Source: Rufibacter radiotolerans (GTDB lineage: Bacteria; Bacteroidota; Bacteroidia; Cytophagales; Hymenobacteraceae). Taken from it: DNA of 64,000 nt. Below, in pieces: positions 50,867 to 59,641 of the stretch. The notes under the pieces are model-generated. The model made no database searches and had not been told where the DNA came from. It saw nothing but the letters and a program-made list of their open reading frames with translations. The DNA is taken from contig NZ_CP010777.1 of the NCBI RefSeq assembly GCF_001078055.1, positions 2,626,408-2,690,407 of the forward strand. The letters run 5' to 3'. Within the stretch, counting starts at the first letter, position 1, and each line of letters begins with the position of its first letter. The translations under genes and the position numbers were made by a program.

Positions 50867-52663
50867 TTACATCCTTTCCGGCACGGTGATGCCTAGCAGG
50901 CCCATCATGCGCTTAATAGTCTTGGCCACCTGGGCCGAAAGCGCAATCCTGAAGCTGAGCACCTGCGGGTTGGTCTCCTGGAAGATAGGCACCTCGGTAT
51001 AGAAGCGGTTGTAGGTCTTGGCCACATCAAAGGCGTACTGCGCAATGGTGGACGGAGCGAAGTTACGGGCCGCCTCCGCAATGATAGAGTCTGCGTAATT
51101 CAGCAGGATAAGCGCCTCGCGCTCGGTCTCGTGCAGCACTTCCACCCCGGTGAACGTCTCGGGTCCCCAGGATATGCCCAGTTCTTTGGCTTTACGCTGA
51201 ATGGCGGCAATACGTGCATGGGTGTACTGGATAAACGGACCGGTGTTGCCTTTAAAGTCAATGGACTCCTCCGGGTTAAACAACATGCGCTTTTTGGGGT
51301 CTACCTTCAGCAGGAAGTACTTAAGGGCACCCATGGCCAGCGTGTGGTAGAGTTGCTGCGCCTCTTCTGTAGAGAAGCCGTCAATCTTGCCCAGTTCATC
51401 TGTTTTCTGGCGGGCGGTGTCAATCATCTCCTGCACCAGCTCGTCGGCGTCCACCACGGTTCCCTCCCGGGACTTCATCTTTCCGCTGGGTAGGTCCACC
51501 ATGCCGTAAGACAGGTGGAAAATACCATCAGCATAGGGTTTCTGCAGTTTCTTTAAAATAGCCTTGAGTACCTGGAAATGGTAGTTCTGCTCATCGGCCA
51601 CCACGTACAGAGACTGGTCATAATGGAAATCCTGGTACTTGAGTTCGGCGGTGCCGAGGTCCTGCGTGATGTACACCGAGGTGCCATCGGCGCGGAGCAC
51701 CAGTTTCTCGTCCAGGCCTTCGGCAGTGAGGTCAATCCAAACGGAGCCATCGGCTTTTTTATAGAATACACCATTGGCCAGGCCTTCCTCTACGCGGTCT
51801 TTGCCTAATAAATAGGTCCCGGACTCATAGTAGAACTTGTCAAAGTCCACCCCAATATTCTGGTAGGTAGAAGTAAAGCCCTCATACACCCAACCATTCA
51901 TTTTCTCCCAGAGGGCGATGGTCTCCGGGTCATGCTGTTCCCATTTCTGGAGCATTTCCTGGGCTTCCAGCATAAGCGGGACCTGCTTTTTGGCCAGTTC
52001 CTTTTCTACGCCCTGGGCTACCAGCGCGTCAATCTCCTGCTTGTAGGCTTTGTCAAACTCCACGTAGTACTTGCCTACCAGGTGGTCGCCTTTCATGCCT
52101 GCGCTCTGCGGGGTCTCGTCCTGCCCGTATTTCACATACGCGATCATGGACTTGCAGATATGGATGCCCCGGTCGTTCACCAGGTTCACTTTCACCACAT
52201 CGGCCCCGGCCGCTTTCAGGATCTCAGCCACCGAGTAGCCCAAGAAGTTGTTGCGCAGGTGACCCAGGTGCAAAGGCTTGTTGGTGTTGGGCGAGGAATA
52301 CTCTACCACCACTTTCTGTTTCGGGCCTGTTTTGGACAAATCGGCCCCGAAACCCGACACCTGATGGGCGAACTCCTGCAGCCACACACTGTCTTTGATC
52401 TCAATGTTCAGGAAACCCTTTACCACGTTAAAGCCGGCTACCTGGGGTGCCTGCTGGGTTAAGGCCTCGCCTAGCCCCTGCCCTATCTGCTCAGGACCCT
52501 TGCCCAGGGCCTTGGTAAGCGGGAAGGTGACAAAGGTAAAGGTACCGGCAAACTCCTTACGGGTAGGCTGTAGGTTGATCTGCTCTGCGGGAAGTGTGTA
52601 TTGATACGTCTCTAGCAATACCTGGCTCAGGGCCTGGGCAATCTGTGATTCAAGTTGTTTCAT
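50867..52663 (-). CDS. argS: arginyl-tRNA synthetase
   Basis: A 598-residue class I synthetase that charges tRNA-Arg in the cytoplasm. The N-terminal additional domain spans about 1-110, then the HIGH-like HLGH in PNTNKPLHLGHLRNN, the ATP-binding segment VNDRGIHICKSM, the KMSK-equivalent loop KMKSREGT, and the anticodon-binding domain ending in the typical MMGLLGITVPERM. The linker just before VVVEYSSPN (residues 103-116) is encoded by a dispersed palindrome. It begins seven bases after the arginase gene, on the same strand. Confidence 0.96.
   Translation of the reverse strand: MKQLESQIAQALSQVLLETYQYTLPAEQINLQPTRKEFAGTFTFVTFPLTKALGKGPEQIGQGLGEALTQQAPQVAGFNVVKGFLNIEIKDSVWLQEFAHQVSGFGADLSKTGPKQKVVVEYSSPNTNKPLHLGHLRNNFLGYSVAEILKAAGADVVKVNLVNDRGIHICKSMIAYVKYGQDETPQSAGMKGDHLVGKYYVEFDKAYKQEIDALVAQGVEKELAKKQVPLMLEAQEMLQKWEQHDPETIALWEKMNGWVYEGFTSTYQNIGVDFDKFYYESGTYLLGKDRVEEGLANGVFYKKADGSVWIDLTAEGLDEKLVLRADGTSVYITQDLGTAELKYQDFHYDQSLYVVADEQNYHFQVLKAILKKLQKPYADGIFHLSYGMVDLPSGKMKSREGTVVDADELVQEMIDTARQKTDELGKIDGFSTEEAQQLYHTLAMGALKYFLLKVDPKKRMLFNPEESIDFKGNTGPFIQYTHARIAAIQRKAKELGISWGPETFTGVEVLHETEREALILLNYADSIIAEAARNFAPSTIAQYAFDVAKTYNRFYTEVPIFQETNPQVLSFRIALSAQVAKTIKRMMGLLGITVPERM
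52316..52356. repeat. dispersed palindrome inside argS, copy 22
   Basis: CTGTTTCGGGCCTGTTTTGG and CAAATCGGCCCCGAAAC on the plus strand, an unmistakable family member inside a protein-coding gene. On the minus strand its stop-free frame reads GFGADLSKTGPKQ within ArgS. Confidence 0.85.
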
Positions 52664-52669
52664 CTGTGT

Positions 52670-53650
52670 TTAGGCAATGGGAGCCGCGTTGGCTTCTTGC
52701 GCCAGGCGGGACTGAATAGCTTCAGTGGTGTATTCTAAAATGTCAAAGGCGTTTTGCGCCATTATGTTCTCCGCGTCAAGGGTAGGGTTGATCTCTACCA
52801 TCTCAAAGCAGATCACCTTGGGGCTGCTGACCAATTGGTGGCACAGCTCTTTGGCCTGCGCCACGTTCAAGCCTACCTCTACCGGCGTGCCCGTTCCCTT
52901 GGAGAACTTAGAGTCCAGGCTATCCACGTCAAAGGAGATGTAGATAATATCACAATCGCGCAGGCGGTGAAGGGCTTCCTGAGCCACTTGCTCCACACCC
53001 TTGGCAATGACCTCTGGGTAGGTGAAATTCTTGATGTTGTATTTGTCAAACAAGTAGACCTCTGGCTTCTCATAGCTGCGGGTCACTATATAGACAATGT
53101 GTTCGTGTTTTAGCTTAGGCGTCTCAGTGCCCACGCGCTTGAGAGATTCCCAGAAGAAGATGGTCTCAGGGCTTGGGTCGTTCACTTTGCAGTCTAGGTT
53201 ATCTTCACCTAAGGAAACCGCCAGCGGCATGCCGTGCATGTTGCCAGACGGGGTGGTGTAGGGCGAATGGATGTCGGCGTGGGCGTCTACCCAGATCACG
53301 CCCAGCGTTTTGTCTGGGTAGGTGGCCTTGATACCTGCCAGGGTGCCGCCGGCATTGGAGTGGTCCCCGGCCAGCACCAGCGGGAACATGCCCAGTTCCA
53401 GGGTCTGCTCTACCGTGTTACTGATGCGCTTGTAGGTCTGCAGGATGCTGTCAATGTATTTGGCATGCGGAAATAGGTTTTTCTCAAACATGACATCATT
53501 GAGGTTGGGAACCTCTACGGCCGTAAATTTCTTGAAATAGTCTGAGCCCTTGTTCAGGCAGGCTATCTTGAGGGCATCTACCCCTAAACTAGCACCGCGA
53601 GTTCCTGCGCCAAGCTCAGATTTCACCTCTATCAGTCTGATTTTTTTCAT
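52670..53650 (-). CDS. arginase family protein
   Basis: A 326-residue ureohydrolase. Metal ligands are in AGDHSNAGG (H), DAHADIHSP (D, H, D) and SFDVDSLD (D, D), and the specificity loop after it reads GTGTPVEVGL. The arginase start MKKIRLIEVKSELGAGTRGASLGVDAL and the C-terminal EINPTLD motif are as in the family. It most likely splits arginine to ornithine and urea; agmatinase activity cannot be excluded, but the adjacent speA makes arginine metabolism central. It lies just upstream of argS and is divergent from speA with about 84 bases between them. Confidence 0.9.
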   Translation of the reverse strand: MKKIRLIEVKSELGAGTRGASLGVDALKIACLNKGSDYFKKFTAVEVPNLNDVMFEKNLFPHAKYIDSILQTYKRISNTVEQTLELGMFPLVLAGDHSNAGGTLAGIKATYPDKTLGVIWVDAHADIHSPYTTPSGNMHGMPLAVSLGEDNLDCKVNDPSPETIFFWESLKRVGTETPKLKHEHIVYIVTRSYEKPEVYLFDKYNIKNFTYPEVIAKGVEQVAQEALHRLRDCDIIYISFDVDSLDSKFSKGTGTPVEVGLNVAQAKELCHQLVSSPKVICFEMVEINPTLDAENIMAQNAFDILEYTTEAIQSRLAQEANAAPIA

Positions 53651-53733
53651 GCAAAACAGAAACTAGTTTTTGCAAAGATGGTAAAAGACTAGCAATATTG
53701 CACGTTATTGCTTTCCGTAAGCACAACCTTATA

Positions 53734-55134
53734 ATGGATAAATACACAGACCTCATTCACCAAACCTTTGACTTCCCAACCGAGGAATTCTCTGTCACCA
53801 ATAACGAACTTTCTTTCAACGGAATACCCATGATGGAGCTGGTGAAGCAGTACGGCACGCCGCTGCGTCTCACCTACCTGCCTAAGATCAGTTCCCAGAT
53901 TCAGAAGGCTAAGATCCTATTCAAGGAGTCCATGGCCAAGCTGAATTACCAGGGCTCTTACACCTATTGCTACTGCACCAAGTCCTCGCACTTCTCTTTT
54001 GTGCTGGAAGAGGCGCTCAAGAATGACATCCATATTGAAACCTCTTCCTCTTTTGACATGCCTATCATCAAGGCACTGTATGAGAAAGGCAAGGTGACCA
54101 AAGATATCTTTGTGGTCTGCAACGGGTACAAGCGGGACCTGTACCGCGACTACATCACGGGCATGATCAATGAGGGCTTTAAGAACGTGACGCCCGTGCT
54201 GGATGATTTGAATGAGATTGACCATTACCAAGGCTACGTAGAAGGCACGTGTCAGGTGGGCATCCGTTTGGCCTCAGACGAGGAGCCTAAGTTCCAGTTC
54301 TATACCTCTCGTTTGGGCATCAACTACAATGATGTGGTGGGCCTGTATGAGAACAAGATCAAGGACAACCCCAAGTTCAAGCTTAAGATGCTCCATTACT
54401 TCATCAACACGGGCATCAAGGACACGTCTTACTACTGGTCTGAGCTGAGCCGTTTTGTGCACAAGTACTGCGAGATGAAACGGATCTGCCCTGATCTGGA
54501 CACCATTGACATTGGCGGCGGGTTCCCTATCAAGACCTCCATCCAGTTTGACTACAACTACCGGTACATGATTGAGGAGATTCTGCGCACCATCCAGAAT
54601 ATCTGCAAGGCCGAAGGCGTGCCGGAGCCCAATATCTTCACCGAGTTCGGAATCTATACCGTGGGTGAAAGCGGCGCGCACGTGTATTCCATCCTGGATA
54701 CCAAGCTGCAGAACGACAAGGAGCTCTGGTACATGATTGACGGCTCTTTCATTACCAACCTGCCAGACACCTGGGCCCTGAACCAGCGCTACATCCTAAT
54801 GGCCATCAACAACTGGGACAAAGACTACCAGCGCCTGAACATTGGCGGCCTCACCTGTGACAGCCAGGATTACTATAACTCTGAGATGCACTCGTTCCAG
54901 GTATTCCTGCCCAAGGTGCAGAAAGAGCAGCCAGAGCCGCAGTACATTGGCTTCTTCCACACGGGCGCCTACCAGGAAAGCCTGAGCGGGTACGGCGGCA
55001 TCAAACACTGCCTTATCCCTTCGCCCAAGCACGTGATCATTGACCGCGAGGCCGACGGCACGCTCAAATCATGGGTTTTTGCCGAGGAGCAGAACGTTGA
55101 TTCTATGCTGAAGATACTGGGCTACAAGGCGTAA
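53734..55134 (+). CDS. speA: biosynthetic arginine decarboxylase (short form)
   Basis: A 466-residue PLP enzyme of the alanine-racemase-fold decarboxylases. K83 in CTKSSHFSF is the PLP lysine; HIETSSSFDM, GGGFP (near 253-257), and the C-terminal GAYQESLSGYGGIKHCLIP are family motifs. It is shorter than the 658-residue E. coli SpeA but typical of the Bacteroidota type. It makes agmatine, the start of polyamine synthesis. The frame runs from a TTG at 53698; the ATG MDKYTDLIHQ is preferred. Divergent from arginase, so one shared region can control two fates of arginine. Confidence 0.92.
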   Translation: MDKYTDLIHQTFDFPTEEFSVTNNELSFNGIPMMELVKQYGTPLRLTYLPKISSQIQKAKILFKESMAKLNYQGSYTYCYCTKSSHFSFVLEEALKNDIHIETSSSFDMPIIKALYEKGKVTKDIFVVCNGYKRDLYRDYITGMINEGFKNVTPVLDDLNEIDHYQGYVEGTCQVGIRLASDEEPKFQFYTSRLGINYNDVVGLYENKIKDNPKFKLKMLHYFINTGIKDTSYYWSELSRFVHKYCEMKRICPDLDTIDIGGGFPIKTSIQFDYNYRYMIEEILRTIQNICKAEGVPEPNIFTEFGIYTVGESGAHVYSILDTKLQNDKELWYMIDGSFITNLPDTWALNQRYILMAINNWDKDYQRLNIGGLTCDSQDYYNSEMHSFQVFLPKVQKEQPEPQYIGFFHTGAYQESLSGYGGIKHCLIPSPKHVIIDREADGTLKSWVFAEEQNVDSMLKILGYKA

Positions 55135-55179
55135 AAAAATAATTTACGGCTTTTGTCTTTCATTGCTAAACAAAAGCTG

Positions 55180-55187
55180 TAGATTTG
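55180..55187 (+). promoter_or_regulatory. -7 element of the small lipoprotein gene
   Basis: TAGATTTG, a perfect match to TAnnTTTG, 33 bases before the preferred ATG. The -33 element is unclear. Confidence 0.45.
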
Positions 55188-55220
55188 AAGTAGAATACCC
55201 AAATGTTGTACTATAATAAT

Positions 55221-55385
55221 ATGAAGAACCTTTTTCTTTTCGCTGCCATCTGCTCTTTAGGCTTTGCTTCTTGCAAATCATCTACCTGCCCGGCTTATGC
55301 TCAAAAATCTGATCAATCAGGTGAGCACAAAGTTTTGGTGAAAGCCGTTGCCAAAGCCCCTGCTGCCCGCAGCGTGAACGGCTAA
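55221..55385 (+). CDS. very small lipoprotein
   Basis: About 54 residues: MKNLFLFAAICSLGFASCKSSTCPAY, with lipobox GFASC and lipidated cysteine near 18; the rest is a charged tail ending APAARSVNG. It may also start at the ATG at 55203 (six more residues). Small anchors like this are common in Bacteroidota, with unknown roles. A strong terminator follows, so it is its own transcript. Confidence 0.72.
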   Translation: MKNLFLFAAICSLGFASCKSSTCPAYAQKSDQSGEHKVLVKAVAKAPAARSVNG

Positions 55386-55412
55386 CGTTCTTCTACCACA
55401 TACCATCAACTG

Positions 55413-55445
55413 GAGAACCGGGAGCTGCTTCCGGTTCTTTCTTTG
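55413..55445 (+). terminator. terminator of small lipoprotein gene
   Basis: GAGAACCGG / CCGGTTCTTT with the loop GAGCTGCTT, then CTTTGTTT. Directly after the stop. Confidence 0.85.
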
Positions 55446-55490
55446 TTTACGCTAACCTGGTTTAACTCACCAGTTTGCATTTTTTACCTG

Positions 55491-55538
55491 ATAAGCGTTT
55501 CGGGCCTGTTTTTAAGAAAACAGGCCCGAAACGCTTAT
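55491..55538. repeat. dispersed palindrome with gmhB stop inside, copy 23
   Basis: GTTTCGGGCCTGTTTTT / GAAAACAGGCCCGAAAC extended by ATAAGC and GCTTAT. The TAA stop of the HAD gene (minus strand, 55535-55537) is part of its right end. Confidence 0.95.
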
Positions 55539-56069
55539 TTTGTGTGGCTCACTATCCACTGGGCGGCCTCCAGTAAATCTGCCTTCTGCGGCACATCTGT
55601 AACCGGGGCATGCGGCCCTACCAGAATAGCAGGCACCCCACTCTTGCGGGCGGCTTTTATGTCCCGTAACTGGTCACCTACCATCCAGCAGGCACTTGGG
55701 TCTAAATTGAATTTTGCGATGGCCCGCTCCAGCATCAGGCTGTCTGGCTTACGGGAAAGGGATTCCGAGCTGGACGGGTGCCCCGGAGCCATATAAATTG
55801 CATCTATTACCTCGCCGGCGGCCGTCTGCAGTTTCTGGTGGCAGGCCAGCGCATCTTCTTTGGTGTAGAGGCCTTTAGCAATGCCCCCCTGGTTGGTGAT
55901 GACAATAAGCAGATAGCCGGCCTGTTTGAGCAGGGCCAGGGCCTCGGGCACGCCCGGTGCCACCTCAAACTCATGCGTGCGCCAGGTGTAGTCTCCCCGT
56001 TCCACATTCAATACCCCGTCCCGGTCCAGGAAAACCGCCTTTCTTTTAACCGTATGCTGTTGCTCCATG
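55535..56069 (-). CDS. HAD-IIIA phosphatase, GmhB-like, without the zinc cysteines
   Basis: A 178-residue HAD phosphatase of the GmhB/HisB-N family, which removes the C7 phosphate of heptose bisphosphate (for lipopolysaccharide core) or histidinol phosphate. The DRDGVLN nucleophile motif is near 17-23, the ITNQGG motif near 62-67 and GDQLRDI near 136-142. The zinc loop that in GmhB reads C-x-H ... C-x-C is here APGHPSSSESLSRKP: only the histidine is kept and all cysteines are gone. So it may have lost zinc or act on another substrate. The start MEQQHTVKRK is preferred. Confidence 0.85.
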
Positions 56070-56115
56070 GGTTCAAAAATAAGCAGAACCAACGACGCTT
56101 TCTCTCTATAAAACC

Positions 56116-56152
56116 CGTTTAGAGCTATTTTCTCTAAAATGGATGTAAAACG
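56116..56152. repeat. dispersed palindrome, copy 24 (degenerate)
   Basis: CGTTTAGAGCTATTTTCTC and TAAAATGGATGTAAAACG. In the divergent gap between the HAD and hemY-type genes. Confidence 0.55.
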
Positions 56153-56198
56153 TGTTTTCCTGGGCTGCGTACGTTAGTGCAGTATCAATGGAGTTTAC

Positions 56199-57539
56199 AT
56201 GCGGGTAGCCATTATAGGAGCGGGAATATCTGGATTGGCATTGGCTTACTACTTACAGAAGCTAGGGGTTCGCTATGACCTCTTTGAAGGCGAAACCGAC
56301 GTGGGCGGCCTGATCAGGACTGAGACCAAAGGACCTTACCTGCTGGAACTGGGTCCACCCTCTCTTCAAATGGGCCCCGAGGTGCAGGAACTTTTGCAGG
56401 AACTGAAACTGGAAGAAAAAGTCATCCCAGCCGCCAGTAATAACCAGGACGTCTTTATCAGGAAGGAAGGGCATTACCACGGGGTGCCCTCTACGCTCCG
56501 GAAACTATTGCTGAACCCTTTTTTCCACTGGCGCACCAAACTCCAGATCACCCAGGAATCCAAACTGCCACCCCAGGAAGTGCCCGACGAGACCGTCACC
56601 CAATTCTTTAAACGGCGCTTTGGGCAGGACGTGGTAGACTACGTGGTGCAACCCATGGTTACCACCCTGTACGGCGGAGACCCCGAGAAACTCCTGCTGG
56701 AGAAAACCTTCCCCCATCTAAAGGAACTGGAACGCCAGCACGGCTCCGTGCTGCGGGGTCTGGACCTGGAAGAAGGGTTGTATACCGAACCGGTCTTTTC
56801 CCTGTCTGACGGCCTACAAACGCTACCCCAGGCCATTGCCTCCAAGCTGGTGTCCTTGCACGTGGCGCACAAGGTAGAGATGATCCATAGAGCCAAGGGG
56901 AAGTTCCTGCTCAGCATCCAGCATGACGTAGAGAGCCTGGCCGATGAGGAGTTTGATGCCGTGGTCATTGCCTTGCCCGCCCACGCGGCCGCTGAGTTGC
57001 TGGATTTCACCTCGCCCGGGTTAGCCGCCGCCTTGCATAACATCACTTACCTTCCTTCTACGGTGGTGCATACCGCCTATAGAAAGCATGCCGTGGGGTT
57101 TCCCCTGGAAGGATTTGGCGCCTTTCACCCCGAGAAAGAAAAGCCCTTCGCCAATGCTGCCATCTGGCGCAGCGTCTTGTTCCCAGGCGTGTGCCCTGAG
57201 GACGAGGTACTTTTCTCCTCGGTCATCAGCGCTGGCCTTACGCCTGAGAAGGCCCTCTTGCCACAAAATGAGATTCTGCTGCGGGTACATGAAGAACTTA
57301 AGCAGAACTACAGTATCTCTTCCAACCTTCCTGTTTTCCAGCACGTGCACCATTGGCCCCAGGCCTACCCGCAGCCAGATATCTTCATCACCGATGCCCA
57401 CCTGCTGGCCAAGGCCCTGGAGGAAGAACAACTGTATGCCTGCGCCAACTGGATTGCGGGCCCCACCGTGCGGGACAGCATTACCTACGCCAAAGTCCTG
57501 GCCCAGAAAATATATTCCCAGCGGGCTTCCCTCCTATAA
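56199..57539 (+). CDS. hemY: protoporphyrinogen oxidase (HemY/HemG type)
   Basis: A 446-residue FAD flavoprotein that oxidises protoporphyrinogen IX to protoporphyrin IX in haem synthesis, at the inner face of the membrane. The Rossmann motif IIGAGISGLALAYYL is at 5-19, LFEGETDVGGLIRT follows (R at the FAD contact), and the C-terminal FAD motif YACANWIAGPTVRDSI is near the end. The middle matches the HemY/PPOX form. It ends 24 bases before the glycosyltransferase gene, and the two may be cotranscribed. Confidence 0.9.
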   Translation: MRVAIIGAGISGLALAYYLQKLGVRYDLFEGETDVGGLIRTETKGPYLLELGPPSLQMGPEVQELLQELKLEEKVIPAASNNQDVFIRKEGHYHGVPSTLRKLLLNPFFHWRTKLQITQESKLPPQEVPDETVTQFFKRRFGQDVVDYVVQPMVTTLYGGDPEKLLLEKTFPHLKELERQHGSVLRGLDLEEGLYTEPVFSLSDGLQTLPQAIASKLVSLHVAHKVEMIHRAKGKFLLSIQHDVESLADEEFDAVVIALPAHAAAELLDFTSPGLAAALHNITYLPSTVVHTAYRKHAVGFPLEGFGAFHPEKEKPFANAAIWRSVLFPGVCPEDEVLFSSVISAGLTPEKALLPQNEILLRVHEELKQNYSISSNLPVFQHVHHWPQAYPQPDIFITDAHLLAKALEEEQLYACANWIAGPTVRDSITYAKVLAQKIYSQRASLL

Positions 57540-57551
57540 TACCTTATAAGC

Positions 57552-57559
57552 TATATTTG
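57552..57559 (+). promoter_or_regulatory. -7 element, leaderless type, before glycosyltransferase
   Basis: TATATTTG matches TAnnTTTG and ends four bases before the ATG at 57564, so this gene may have its own leaderless transcript in addition to read-through from hemY. Confidence 0.45.
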
Positions 57560-57563
57560 GGGG

Positions 57564-58295
57564 ATGAAAGAGTCTGTGGTGGTCATCCCGACCTACAATG
57601 AAATAGAGAATATTGAAGCCATTATCCAGAAAGTCTTTTCGCTGCCACACCCTTTCCATGTTTTAATTGTAGATGACAATTCCCCGGACGGCACCGCCCA
57701 AGCCGTCATGCGCCTGCAGACCGAATACCCGGACCGTCTTTTCCTGGAACAGCGCAAAGGCAAGCTGGGCCTGGGTACCGCCTATATACATGGGTTCAAA
57801 TACGCGCTGCGCGAAGGCTACCAGTACATCTTTGAGATGGACGCCGATTTCTCCCACAACCCCAATGACCTCATCTCGCTGCACCAGGCGTGCGCCGTGG
57901 AGGGCTATGACCTGGCCATTGGCAGCAGGTACAGTAGCGGCGTAAACGTGGTGAACTGGCCCATGAGCCGGGTGCTGCTCTCCTACTTTGCCAGCCGCTA
58001 TGTACGGCTGGTGACAGGCATGCCTATCCATGACGCCACCGCCGGTTTCAAATGCTACTCGCGGCAGGTGCTGGAGACCATTAAGCTGGACAAGATCCGG
58101 TTCATTGGCTATGCATTCCAAATAGAGATGAAGTTCCTGACTTACAAGTTTGGGTTTAAGATCAAAGAGGTGCCTATCATCTTCACAGACCGTACCAAGG
58201 GCCAGTCTAAAATGAGCAAAGGCATTATCAGGGAAGCGTTTCTGGGCGTTATTCAGATGAAACTGGACAGTTATTTCAGGTACTTCACCCGCTAG
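57564..58295 (+). CDS. polyprenol monophosphomannose synthase-like glycosyltransferase (Dpm1 family)
   Basis: A 243-residue GT2 enzyme without a membrane tail. It starts VVVIPTYNEIENIEAII, carries the nucleotide-binding DDNSPDGT near 34-41, the metal-binding DADFSHNP near 92-99, and RYSSGV, IHDATAGFKCYS and the substrate-loop segment FTDRTKGQSKMSKGI near the C-terminus. It resembles bacterial Dpm1 enzymes that place a sugar on a polyprenyl phosphate for glycosylation outside the cytoplasm. The sugar (mannose or other) is not certain. It follows hemY closely. Confidence 0.88.
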   Translation: MKESVVVIPTYNEIENIEAIIQKVFSLPHPFHVLIVDDNSPDGTAQAVMRLQTEYPDRLFLEQRKGKLGLGTAYIHGFKYALREGYQYIFEMDADFSHNPNDLISLHQACAVEGYDLAIGSRYSSGVNVVNWPMSRVLLSYFASRYVRLVTGMPIHDATAGFKCYSRQVLETIKLDKIRFIGYAFQIEMKFLTYKFGFKIKEVPIIFTDRTKGQSKMSKGIIREAFLGVIQMKLDSYFRYFTR

Positions 58296-58304
58296 TTTCC
58301 TAGT

Positions 58305-58344
58305 CTGTTTTGGGGCTGTTTTCCCAGAAACAGCCCCAAAACAG
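58305..58344. repeat. dispersed palindrome, copy 25 (near consensus)
   Basis: CTGTTTTGGGGCTGTTTTCC and AGAAACAGCCCCAAAACAG. It starts ten bases after the glycosyltransferase stop. Confidence 0.93.
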
Positions 58345-58486
58345 AAATATGTCTGTACCACCCGCCATGGTTTTGCAGTAGTTTCGCCGTATCTTTCCCC
58401 TTTATCATGTAGCTTATGCTTCATGGGTGACGCTGGGCAGAGGGGTATGAAGAGGCTTACGCCGAAATCTTTAACTTTTACAGACA

Positions 58487-59449
58487 TTGAAAACTGACAT
58501 CATTTTCTGGGTAGCCTTCAACGCCTTTGTTCTGGTATTGCTGGTGCTTGACCTTTTTGTGTTTCACCGCAAAACGCACGTGGTCAAAATACGGGAGGCT
58601 CTTTTCTGGAGCGGGTTCTGGATTCTGCTTTCCCTGGCCTTCAATGTCTTTATCTATTTCTGGAAAGGCAGCGGCCCCGCGCTTGAATTCCTGACCGCCT
58701 ACCTCATTGAAAAGTCCCTGAGCGTAGACAACCTCTTTGTCTTCATCTTAATTTTCAACTACTTCCAGGTGCCGGCTAAATACCAGCATAAGATCCTATT
58801 CTGGGGCGTGCTGGGAGCATTGTTCTTCCGGGCCATCTTTATCCTGGTAGGCGTGGCGCTGTTGGCCAAGTTCCATTTTATTGTCTATATCTTAGGCGGC
58901 TTTCTGGTGTTTACGGGTATTAAAATGGCTACCTCCGCCGGCGGCGATGACATTGACCCCGACGCAAACCCCGTAGTGAAGTTCATTAGCCGCTATATGC
59001 CGGTAACCAACCGCCATTATGAAGACAAGTTCTTTGTAAAGATTGATAAGACGCTATTCGCCACGCCGCTGTTTTTGGTGCTTATCATGGTGGAGACCAC
59101 AGACATTGTCTTCGCCGCAGATTCTATCCCGGCTATTCTGGCTATCTCCAAAGACCCTTTTATTGTCTACACCTCTAACGTGTTTGCCTTGTTAGGTCTA
59201 AGGGCGCTTTACTTCGCTCTGGCGGGTATCATGCAGCTGTTCCATTACCTGCACTACGGCCTGTCACTTATCCTAATCTTTATTGGTGCCAAGCTTATGC
59301 TCTCAGACTTCATCCATATCAATATGCTGATCGCGCTGGGGGTAGTGGCCTTTATTCTGGTTGCCTCGGTGGTGCTCTCCCTTATGTTCCCTAAAAAAGA
59401 TGCCCCGCCGGTGCCGCTGTCCAGCCCGGAAGATGAATCTGAGGACTAG
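58487..59449 (+). CDS. TerC family membrane protein
   Basis: A 320-residue inner-membrane protein with about nine helices. The TerC signatures are visible: AFNAFVLVLLVLDLFVFHRK at the start, SVDNLFVFILIFNYF near 78-92, and ETTDIVFAADSIPAILAIS near 200-218. E. coli Alx and YceF-type TerC members export manganese or take part in metal loading of exported proteins. It starts with TTG, since a stop codon lies four codons upstream and no ATG is available. The C-terminus is short and acidic. Confidence 0.92.
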   Translation: MKTDIIFWVAFNAFVLVLLVLDLFVFHRKTHVVKIREALFWSGFWILLSLAFNVFIYFWKGSGPALEFLTAYLIEKSLSVDNLFVFILIFNYFQVPAKYQHKILFWGVLGALFFRAIFILVGVALLAKFHFIVYILGGFLVFTGIKMATSAGGDDIDPDANPVVKFISRYMPVTNRHYEDKFFVKIDKTLFATPLFLVLIMVETTDIVFAADSIPAILAISKDPFIVYTSNVFALLGLRALYFALAGIMQLFHYLHYGLSLILIFIGAKLMLSDFIHINMLIALGVVAFILVASVVLSLMFPKKDAPPVPLSSPEDESED

Positions 59450-59459
59450 CCAGCGAAAG

Positions 59460-59499
59460 GCGTTTTGAGGCCGTTTTCAGAAAAACAGCATCAAAACAG
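59460..59499. repeat. dispersed palindrome, copy 26
   Basis: GCGTTTTGAGGCCGTTTTC and GAAAAACAGCATCAAAACAG; diverged right inner arm. Ten bases after the TerC stop. Confidence 0.82.
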
Positions 59500-59578
59500 A
59501 ATAAATTTCTGGCCCCCCGGTTTATTAGTTGAACCAGCAACCTAGGTAGGCTATCCAGTTGTAGGGCAGAACAGAATA

Positions 59579-59632
59579 ATAGAAAATGGAAGAGGGCCGC
59601 GTTTTGCAACGCGGCCCTCTTCCATTTTCTAT
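59579..59632. terminator. strong bidirectional terminator
   Basis: Perfect 25-bp stem (59579-59603 with 59608-59632) with a four-base loop, between the TerC gene and the converging transglycosylase gene. Confidence 0.95.
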
Positions 59633-59641
59633 ATAGGCTAA

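Noticed and set aside
57663..58487. 274-codon frame antisense to the Dpm1-like gene
   Set aside because: Shadow of a well-supported glycosyltransferase gene; partly reads through a palindrome.
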